A model generated the notes under the pieces. It saw nothing but the letters and a program-made list of their open reading frames with translations. It had not been told where the DNA came from and searched no databases. Of a stretch of DNA of 64,000 bases, positions 15,367 through 21,951 are shown piece after piece. The number at the start of each line of letters is the position of its first letter. Position 1 is the stretch's first letter. Made by a program: the position numbers and the translations under genes. The stretch comes from 2-02-FULL-47-50 sp964479045 (GTDB lineage: Bacteria > Pseudomonadota > Gammaproteobacteria > Eutrophobiales > Eutrophobiaceae): assembly GCA_964479045.1 (NCBI GenBank), contig CAYZJI010000001.1, positions 310,001 to 374,000 on the forward strand, in the 5' to 3' direction.

Positions 15367-16707
15367 TTACATTACATTCCGCTCATCAGGGGAGACATTC
15401 TCTCTGAGCGGTGTATCCGGCAGTTTGAAGACACCAACAGCCTTGACCAGTTCCGAGGAGTATTGCACCAGTTTGTCGGTATACACTGATTGTTCCTGCA
15501 GTTCTGCGTTGGTTTTCTGGGTACTGCCCTTGATGGCCCTGGCCCGCTCGGTGATGAGTGTGGCGGTTTTGACCTGTTGATCTGAATTCACTGCAATCTG
15601 TCGAACCATGTTGACCAGTTGATGGGTACGCAGCAGGGTTTCTTCCATCTGTACACCAGCCTGCTCTGCGAGCTTGGTGCCGGATACCACTTCAGTGATG
15701 ACGTTGTTCATGATGGTGACAGTTTCCGATGTTTCCGTCTGGATGTTGTTGACCAGTGATGAAATCTGGCCCGTAGCTTCACGGGCATTTTCAGCCAGGC
15801 GCTGTACTTCATCCGCAATTACCACAAAGCCACGGCCGGCTTCGCCGGCCGAAGCGGCATGAATGCTCGCATTCAGGGCCAGTATATGAGTGCGTTCAGC
15901 AATGCTGTTGATCAGGCTCACCACGCTGCTGATTTCCTGTGAGCGTTCGCCCAGACGTTTGATGCGTTTTTCTGTTTCACGGATGATTTCACGAATACTG
16001 TTGATGCCGCCGACAGTGCTTACCACGGTTTCCTTGGCCTTCGCTGCGGTATCGATGGCTTCATCAGCAGCACTCCCGCAGGTTTTTGCCAGTTCAGCGA
16101 TCTTGACCATGACTTCTGATGCCTCGGTCAATTCGGCATTGGCGAGATCCACTTCATCGCGTTCCTGATTTGCATAACGGATGACCGTGTCCGAATGGTC
16201 TTTGACGGACTGGCAGAAATGGGAGATATCGTGTGAGATGCGGGTTACACCCTGCAGGATTCCGGCAATTTCGTCGGCCAGCAGATTCAGTGAATCTGCG
16301 ATCGGTGCAGTGGCATCTTCGGTGATGTCCATGCGTACCGTCAGATCGCGCTGGCTCAGCTTGTCTACACCCTGCAGCAGGTTGACCACAGCATTGCTGA
16401 GTTCCTGGTTTTCCTGCTTGGTGCGTTGCTCGGCCTTGACATGCTCATCCAGTGAATGAACCAGTCGTCTCAACAAAGGCACCATGAGTATGAAAGAAAT
16501 GGCGCAAATGATCATGGCGACCGTGGTGGCCAGATCGCTGCTGACGGCATCGGGTTGCACCGCAGACAATGCATCCCGCAGTTTGCCGATGGTATGAAAC
16601 AGGAGGGCCAGGCTGAAAAGAATTGCCATCAGCAGCAGCATTAACATGCTGATCAGTTGCGAAGATTGTAATTTTTTTTTCCGTTCTTCCGGTGCCGGTT
16701 GTTTCAT
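15367..16707 (-). CDS. methyl-accepting chemotaxis protein, PilJ-like
   Basis: 446 residues, much shorter than Pseudomonas PilJ (682). Two transmembrane helices (about 21-41 and 57-79) enclose only about 15 periplasmic residues, so there is little room for ligand binding. The HAMP-like region and long cytoplasmic helices end in the MCP core, with the tip INSIAERTHILALNASIHAASAGEAGRGF. As in PilJ-type receptors, the tip differs from the flagellar consensus (NLLALNAAVEAARAGE). ATG 16707 is chosen because AGGGGAG lies eight bases upstream; a GTG at 16716 overlaps that site. Being encoded directly upstream of the ChpA-like kinase makes it the probable cognate receptor. Confidence 0.92.
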   Translation of the reverse strand: MKQPAPEERKKKLQSSQLISMLMLLLMAILFSLALLFHTIGKLRDALSAVQPDAVSSDLATTVAMIICAISFILMVPLLRRLVHSLDEHVKAEQRTKQENQELSNAVVNLLQGVDKLSQRDLTVRMDITEDATAPIADSLNLLADEIAGILQGVTRISHDISHFCQSVKDHSDTVIRYANQERDEVDLANAELTEASEVMVKIAELAKTCGSAADEAIDTAAKAKETVVSTVGGINSIREIIRETEKRIKRLGERSQEISSVVSLINSIAERTHILALNASIHAASAGEAGRGFVVIADEVQRLAENAREATGQISSLVNNIQTETSETVTIMNNVITEVVSGTKLAEQAGVQMEETLLRTHQLVNMVRQIAVNSDQQVKTATLITERARAIKGSTQKTNAELQEQSVYTDKLVQYSSELVKAVGVFKLPDTPLRENVSPDERNVM

Positions 16708-16799
16708 TGCCACCACTCCCCTTGGTTTATTGGATAGTCACTCTTCTGCCGGTTTCCCAGTCGAGGGCGGGGTGTCTAACCGCTCTTCTGTCTGATTCA

Positions 16800-17299
16800 T
16801 CAAAACTGTGTGCGTAATTCCATGAACACTTTCTCCAGCGCTGCTTCAATCCATACGTTATCACCCTGTCTGTAGATCCTTTCCACGGCACCTTGGAGAA
16901 TGGAAGGCAATTCCGGTGGCGCTTCTGCTTCTCCATCGACGGTAACACTGACCGGCAGTGTGTCTGCATAAATACCGGCGGCATAACTGCCCTGACCGAA
17001 AACCATTATCCATTTGGGCGTTTCCGGATGTTCCGATCCAAGCAATCGCTTGATGTCAAATACAGGTAACAGATTGCCGCGCAGGTTAATCATTCCTGCG
17101 AACCATTGCGGTGTGTTGGGAACAGGACATGCCGGTACAGGCTCTATGATTTCCACGCTTTCCAGCGGCCGCAAGAGGAATTGGTGTTCACCAATCCTGA
17201 AACCATAACGGGTTTCTTTTTTTTTTCCTGTTGATAAAGATCGAACCCTCCCCGTTTGCGGGAGGCCAGGAAATCCAGAGCGGCAGTAGGTGTCATCAT
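16800..17299 (-). CDS. PilI-like CheW protein, interrupted by a frameshift in an A10 tract
   Basis: The C-terminal 138 codons (frame from 17216 down) hold a clear CheW/PilI domain: RYGFRIGEHQFLLRPLES, TPQWFAGMINLRGNLLPVFDIKRL, then WIMVFGQGSYAAGIYAD. That frame has no start codon upstream. The start, ATG 17299 (or 17296), lies in another frame, reads MTPTAALDFLASRKRGGFDLYQQEK and stops at TAG about 50 codons on. The frames join at ten A residues (minus strand, 17226-17217) followed by G, which includes the slippery heptamer A AAA AAG. A -1 shift there gives one protein of about 166 residues, a normal PilI length. It is either a programmed shift, a real mutation or a homopolymer sequencing error. 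Internal TTG starts, such as 17174, would lack the first strands of the domain. Confidence 0.7.
17199..17226 (-). other. candidate -1 frameshift site: A10 tract plus adjacent hairpin
   Basis: Read on the minus strand, ten A residues (17226-17217) are followed by G. In the frame of the upstream start codon this gives AAA AAG preceded by A, the dnaX-type slippery heptamer. Directly after it is a perfect 6-bp hairpin, GAAACC (17216-17211), loop CGTTAT, GGTTTC (17204-17199). A purine-rich GGGGAGGG lies about 22 bases before the slip site, further than the roughly 10 bases seen in dnaX. A 10-A run can also cause RNA polymerase slippage. Confidence 0.5.
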
Positions 17300-17326
17300 G
17301 GTTTGACAGTCGACGGGTATGCGTGA

Positions 17327-18130
17327 TTATTCAAGCCCCAGGTACTCATGGATCACTTCCTTGAAAATGTCCTGACGAACCGGTTTGATCAAATAAGTGT
17401 CACAACCGGCCATCTTACCCTTGATGCTGTCTGCGGGAGATGAATTGCTGGTGAGCATGATGACTGGCGTTTTGGCTTTTTGCGGATCTTTCTTGATCAT
17501 CTTGCAGAGATCATAACCATCCACACCGGGCAATATCACATCGAGAAAAATGATGTCGTAGTTATTGCTGCGGATAAGTTTTTCCGCTTCTTCTCCGGTT
17601 TCAGCAAAATCCACGCGGCCGGCAATATTGATAAGTGCCTTCTTCATCTGTATTCTTACCGGCAGGCTGTCATCGACCACAAGTGCAGCTATGTTGTTAT
17701 TGGCACCACCTGTAGCAGCAGCGGCATCAACACTGCCGGTAATTTCTCCATCAAACGCCTGCGGTGCCTCATAACCTTGATGATGGGTGACCAGTTCTTC
17801 CAGCACCGACAATAACCGCGTGGCCGCCAGTGGCTTTTTCATATAACTGGTTTTGTCATTGGGACTGGAAGATGGAACTTCCTCACAAGCCATGACGGTC
17901 GAGATGTCTGCCGTTTTCTGGTGCAGTTTGAGATAGGCATTCCAGCGCTGGACGGCATCGGGTTTGTCGGCGTCAACGATGAGAATGTCCGCCATTTTTT
18001 TATCCGGCGAGGGTTCAAAGAGCGTGAAACGGGGCAAACGGTTCTTCGCCAGTGTTATCAGTGTCAGCAGGACATTCTGATCCCGCTCTTCAAAACCAAT
18101 AGAGGCAATCGTGAAAGTATCTTTTGTCAT
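17327..18130 (-). CDS. PilG/PilH-like response regulator with extra N-terminal domain
   Basis: 267 residues. The C-terminal half (about 147-265) is a full receiver: VVDDSLPVR, phosphoacceptor Asp in IIFLDVILPGVDG, MLTSNSSP and the Lys in YLIKPVRQD. The N-terminal 120 residues look like a pseudo-receiver (strands IASIGFE and ADILIVDAD, and a late YMKKPLAATRLLSVL like a receiver KP motif) without a clear phosphoacceptor. It is the first gene of the minus-strand operon and ends 27 bases before the PilI-like start. The order regulator, PilI, PilJ, ChpA matches the Pil-Chp cluster of pseudomonads, where PilG and PilH regulate the pilus motors. Confidence 0.9.
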   Translation of the reverse strand: MTKDTFTIASIGFEERDQNVLLTLITLAKNRLPRFTLFEPSPDKKMADILIVDADKPDAVQRWNAYLKLHQKTADISTVMACEEVPSSSPNDKTSYMKKPLAATRLLSVLEELVTHHQGYEAPQAFDGEITGSVDAAAATGGANNNIAALVVDDSLPVRIQMKKALINIAGRVDFAETGEEAEKLIRSNNYDIIFLDVILPGVDGYDLCKMIKKDPQKAKTPVIMLTSNSSPADSIKGKMAGCDTYLIKPVRQDIFKEVIHEYLGLE

Positions 18131-18611
18131 TATAATTCAGTCCTGGGTTAACTGCCTTTTCCGGATATGGCGTCATATTCCGGCAACCGCCCGGTAATGA
18201 AAAACAGCCAGAGCTCTGCCGGGAACACATGATGCTTCTAACCAGTTTCGGCCACCTGCCCCGGGTGCGCCGGAGGACAAAGCTTCAAAACAGCAGCATC
18301 GAACTTACCGCAGTACATCAGCCTACATTAATATACAGATTACAGGGAAAACCTCGTCAAGCCTGTTTTTAAATACTAGCATTAATTACAGTGGTTGCTA
18401 AAGCATGGCAGCATGGTTTGGGGGCTTGTCAGGGTTGCCCCGGCGCGAGAGACGGGGATAATAGGCAGCTTTACCAATCCCGGCTGTATTGCGCTCATGC
18501 GCCTGATTAACCCGTTTACAGGCAATACATACGGTTTTTTGTGCAGCAACAACCGGGATGTTTCACGGGGTATGCTGAGGACAATCCGGTTGAACAGAGA
18601 AAGAACTCTCA
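18131..18611 (+). other. 481-bp divergent intergenic region
   Basis: This separates the minus-strand chemosensory operon from the plus-strand GGDEF gene, so it should hold promoters for both. I see no convincing gene, tRNA or repeat. The part at 18330-18400 is AT-rich (for example around ttaaatactagcattaattac) and is the likeliest promoter area, but I could not settle on a -35/-10 pair. A ribosome site for the GGDEF gene is weak. Confidence 0.5.
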
Positions 18612-19460
18612 ATGAATGAAGCACAGATTATAAAAACTGCTTGTGTACTGTCATTGTTACTGGGCTCATTGTTGCAGATATATTGTTTCAGCATCACTCT
18701 CAGGTTCGGCCGCAATCTGTCGGCAGGGAAAATCAGAAACCAGTTGATCTGGCCGGTGCTGTTCACAGGATTGTTTTCCGTTCTTTATCTTATTTTCGCC
18801 CTGTACAGCACCTATGCGGATGATACCCAGCTGATATTGCTTGCTTCCGCAATATTATTTCTGGTGGCATTCTTTGTGATGATCGTGTGCCGATCACTGA
18901 CAGAGGCCTATGATGTAATACTGACGACCGAGGTCATGGACAGGCAGCGAATCAGTGATGAAGCCATGGGAATATATAATCGTGGTTATTTTGATCTCCG
19001 CCTGAGAGAAGTCATGGCTTTGGCGCGACGACACCGGCAGATATTCTCGGTGCTGCTGCTGGAGATTGATTACCTTGATGAAATTACGCGCTCATACGGC
19101 GTTGTGCATACGTCTAATTTTTTTTCCGGCCTGGGCAAGCTGATCAAAACCTCGATTCGTGAAACGGACATTGTTGCAAGGTATAGCAAGGATGAGATTG
19201 TGATTATGTTGCCAAATACTGAACTTGTCGGTGCCAGGGCAGTAGTAACGAAGATTCGGGCCGCCGTTGAGAACGAGGCATTCTATGTTGATGATACGGG
19301 AGAGATCAATCAGGCCATGATCGCATGCACAGTGAGCATAGGTGTTGCAGTATATACGGATGAAATCAAAACCTCGGATGAGATTATGCGGCGTGCAGAT
19401 GTGGCCTTGTTCAAGGCCAAGGACAAGGGACGAAACCAGGCTGCATTTTATGGTGAATAA
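18612..19460 (+). CDS. membrane GGDEF-domain protein with degenerate signature
   Basis: 282 residues. Three hydrophobic helices (about 7-29, 45-66, 73-93) anchor a C-terminal GGDEF domain (about 115-280), which normally makes cyclic di-GMP from two GTP. The fold is well preserved: GIYNRGYFDLRL (usually D-x-L-T-x-L-x-N-R), LLLEIDYLDEI with the metal-binding acidic residue, VSIGVAVY, and ADVALFKAKDKGRNQ. The active-site loop, however, reads RYSKDEIVIM, so S192-K193-D194-E195-I196 replaces GGDEF. Loss of both glycines usually abolishes activity, so it may be a GTP or c-di-GMP sensor. A FimX-like gene follows 29 bases later, probably in the same operon. Confidence 0.85.
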   Translation: MNEAQIIKTACVLSLLLGSLLQIYCFSITLRFGRNLSAGKIRNQLIWPVLFTGLFSVLYLIFALYSTYADDTQLILLASAILFLVAFFVMIVCRSLTEAYDVILTTEVMDRQRISDEAMGIYNRGYFDLRLREVMALARRHRQIFSVLLLEIDYLDEITRSYGVVHTSNFFSGLGKLIKTSIRETDIVARYSKDEIVIMLPNTELVGARAVVTKIRAAVENEAFYVDDTGEINQAMIACTVSIGVAVYTDEIKTSDEIMRRADVALFKAKDKGRNQAAFYGE

Positions 19461-19489
19461 TCCATGATTGTGATGGCCTGATATTGATA

Positions 19490-21250
19490 ATGAATACTAC
19501 TGAAACAAAATCTGAAGCAGAAACAGTGCTGATCATAGATGATGACGAGATATTTCGTTCTTTGCTGAAAACTTTTTTTATAAAACTGATGCCGGACGTG
19601 CGCATTGATTTTTTTGACCCTGCCCAGCAGCAAACTGCTGCGGATAATATCGAATGGGGCAGATATGATCTGCTGATGCTGGATTATGATCTTGGTAATG
19701 GTCAAAACGGACTTGACTGGTTACGCAGATACAAAAGCAGCGGCAGTTTCCCTGCCACAATCATGTTGACCGCTCATGGTAATGAGGAAATAGCTGTGGA
19801 AGCGATGCGCTTCGGTGCGCAGGACTATATCAATAAAACCAAATTATCACTTGACCGTCTGAAACAGGCCGTCAATAACGCCATGGAAAAGCGGCGGATG
19901 CAGGAAAATCTTTCCAACACGCTTAATCTGCAAAGCAATATTTTCAACAAGGTTCTCTTCTATAAAAAAATCAAGGAAGCTATCGAAAAGCAGACCACAG
20001 ACAAATTTTCTTTTTTGCTCGAGATTCGCATCAACCAGTACAAGGAGATTTATGAACATCATGGTTTGTTGCTGACAGATAATTATATAACGCATATTAC
20101 TTCCGGCATCGCCAGATTGATCCGCAATGAAAAGCTGGAGCTGAATATTGTACGCATGGCAGATGCAGCAATCTGCTGCCTGATTCATAATTGTCCGGAC
20201 AGGCAGTTCGGTGGAACGCTGGCCAGCAGGATACAGACATTTATCGGCCAGCCCTTCAAGGCCGATGACAAAACTGTAATAGAAGCTTCGGCATGTATCG
20301 GGATTGCCGTTATTGATCAGAAGGAAAGCGTCGATACAGCACTGGAACGGGCAGACAAGGCCTGTGTTACTGCGCAGGATCAAGGCGTTCCAATCTATGT
20401 GCATGGAGTTCAACCACCGAAACCGCCCTCTGTAAAGGCCCCGGCTGTGAAATCATCGGCGATAGCAGAACCGTCTATTGCGCCACCGCCCAAACCGGCA
20501 CAGATTGATTTGGCTGAAATCATCCAGCTCAACAGTATCCAGCCCTATTTCCAGCCCTATATTGCCTTGTCCGATACAGCAACTTCATTCAAGGCCAGTT
20601 ATTTCCAGATGCGGGTCAATCTGGTCCAGAAAGACGGAAAGTCTATTGATGCACAGGAAATCAGGAATATGGATATCAAAAGCGGCAACCCTGCAATCCT
20701 TGATCTCTGGGTCACCCGCTATGCACTTGCACAGATCCTGAATATGAAAAAGGGGAAGTCCCCGCAGACCTGCGGATTGTTTATCCGTCTGTTTGAAGAA
20801 TCGCTGCGTAGTAACAAGTTGTTTGAATGGATGGAGAGCCTGATCAAAAAAACCAAAGTTCCGAATATCGCATCAACCATGGTGTTTGAATTGCATCCAC
20901 CTGAATTCATAAGTCACAAGGAAATTGCGCTTAATTTTATTAACAAGATGCGGGACACCTGGGGAGTGAGCTTTGCGTTGTTTGATGTTGTCAATACCGA
21001 AGTACTGAAGACCTGTGTCAAGCAGGGTGGTTTTGAATTCATCAAATTCACCATGGACAAGCAGAAAATCAACAGTATTGCGGACATCAGCAGGGAAGCG
21101 AGGGACCTCGGTGTCATCACTGTGATCGAAAAAATCAGCAGTGCACATGAACTGAATACAGCGATAGAACTGAATTTCGATTATGGTCAGGGAGATTTTA
21201 TACAGCCGCCCATGGATCAACTGGTACTTGGCGATGTCATTGAGTTGTAA
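19490..21250 (+). CDS. FimX-like receiver / degenerate GGDEF / degenerate EAL protein
   Basis: 586 residues from ATG 19490 (a TTG six bases earlier is less likely). Receiver (10-130) with IIDDDE and phosphoacceptor Asp65 in LLMLDYDLG. A GGDEF-like domain (about 150-300) has MADAAI in place of the signature, so no synthase activity is expected. A proline/alanine-rich linker (about 307-342) leads to an EAL-like domain (about 345-585), where the EAL motif region reads YFQMRVNL and the usual metal ligands are not evident. Pseudomonas FimX has the same order plus a PAS domain; it binds c-di-GMP through an inactive EAL domain and controls type IV pili. The Pil-Chp-like genes next door support the comparison. 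The receiver resembles those of the two kinase fusions. Confidence 0.85.
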   Translation: MNTTETKSEAETVLIIDDDEIFRSLLKTFFIKLMPDVRIDFFDPAQQQTAADNIEWGRYDLLMLDYDLGNGQNGLDWLRRYKSSGSFPATIMLTAHGNEEIAVEAMRFGAQDYINKTKLSLDRLKQAVNNAMEKRRMQENLSNTLNLQSNIFNKVLFYKKIKEAIEKQTTDKFSFLLEIRINQYKEIYEHHGLLLTDNYITHITSGIARLIRNEKLELNIVRMADAAICCLIHNCPDRQFGGTLASRIQTFIGQPFKADDKTVIEASACIGIAVIDQKESVDTALERADKACVTAQDQGVPIYVHGVQPPKPPSVKAPAVKSSAIAEPSIAPPPKPAQIDLAEIIQLNSIQPYFQPYIALSDTATSFKASYFQMRVNLVQKDGKSIDAQEIRNMDIKSGNPAILDLWVTRYALAQILNMKKGKSPQTCGLFIRLFEESLRSNKLFEWMESLIKKTKVPNIASTMVFELHPPEFISHKEIALNFINKMRDTWGVSFALFDVVNTEVLKTCVKQGGFEFIKFTMDKQKINSIADISREARDLGVITVIEKISSAHELNTAIELNFDYGQGDFIQPPMDQLVLGDVIEL

Positions 21251-21951
21251 TATGCGCCGCCAGGTCTCGCGCCTGGCCTTGTAACAAGACCCGGTTATTT
21301 CCCTGCCGGTATCCTGCCTGTCCGCGCAGGATTTCATAATCAATATCCGCCGGTTTCAATGTCATTTTCAAGATAAAATACAGATGCTGTAATCCTGCTG
21401 TAATTTATTTCTCATCATTAATTCATACAGAGCATGCAACACTTGGCGCTTGACAGAATTGCCTGACTTCGGCAGAGACTTGAAGGTGACATTGCCGTTC
21501 GATTTATGTTGAGCCGGATTTGATAGCGGCATAACAGAAAGAGTTGACTCACAAGATCATGACACTGCAGAGGATTGCCCAGCAGTTGTTTACATGGGCG
21601 TTTTGGCACGCACTGATACTGTGCAGGATTATCAGCCAGGAATGCTCTTCAGGTGCGTGGCAATCGGCAGCTTAATGCAGGCATTAATTCCTGCGCACCA
21701 TTTAACCGCCTGATTTAATGAATAAATAGCCAAGACCAGCAAAACTGGCAGTGATATTGCAGTGCAATACCAGAATAGTACGCTAGCTTCAAAAAGTCAT
21801 TAACTGGCCTGACAGTTTAGAAGATGGACGGGCGTGATGGTACAAAACGGACAAAGGCGTCCATGCAATGAGCTACCTGAGAGCCATTGATGGGCGCTTT
21901 TTTATGTCCGGTATTTCTAGATTACGGAATGATTAAAAGGAGGGCCGAGTC
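21251..21951 (+). other. 701-bp intergenic region upstream of a chemoreceptor gene
   Basis: No credible protein-coding gene is visible; the short ORFs here have no family features or ribosome sites. Near the start is a small inverted repeat around ccaggtctcgcgcctgg, just after the FimX-like stop, without a T-run. Near the end is a strong intrinsic terminator (21857-21903) only about 50 bases before the next gene. The stretch between may contain a promoter with a long leader or an independent small RNA. Confidence 0.5.
21857..21903 (+). terminator. intrinsic terminator or attenuator ahead of the chemoreceptor gene
   Basis: A 13-bp stem with one bulged G (arms 21857-21870 and 21885-21897, one G-U pair) and a 14-base loop is followed by six T residues (21898-21903). 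It lies 48 bases before the receptor ATG. GGAC at 21849-21852 can pair with GTCC at 21859-21862, inside the 5' arm, so an alternative fold that weakens the terminator is possible. It may end a leader or small RNA, or attenuate the receptor gene. Confidence 0.6.

Noticed and set aside
21790..21905. A cyclic-di-GMP (GEMM) riboswitch upstream of the chemoreceptor
   Set aside because: Such leaders often precede receptor genes, but the conserved GCAAACC and ACGCAAAGCC blocks are not present here; only a terminator-like stem is supported.
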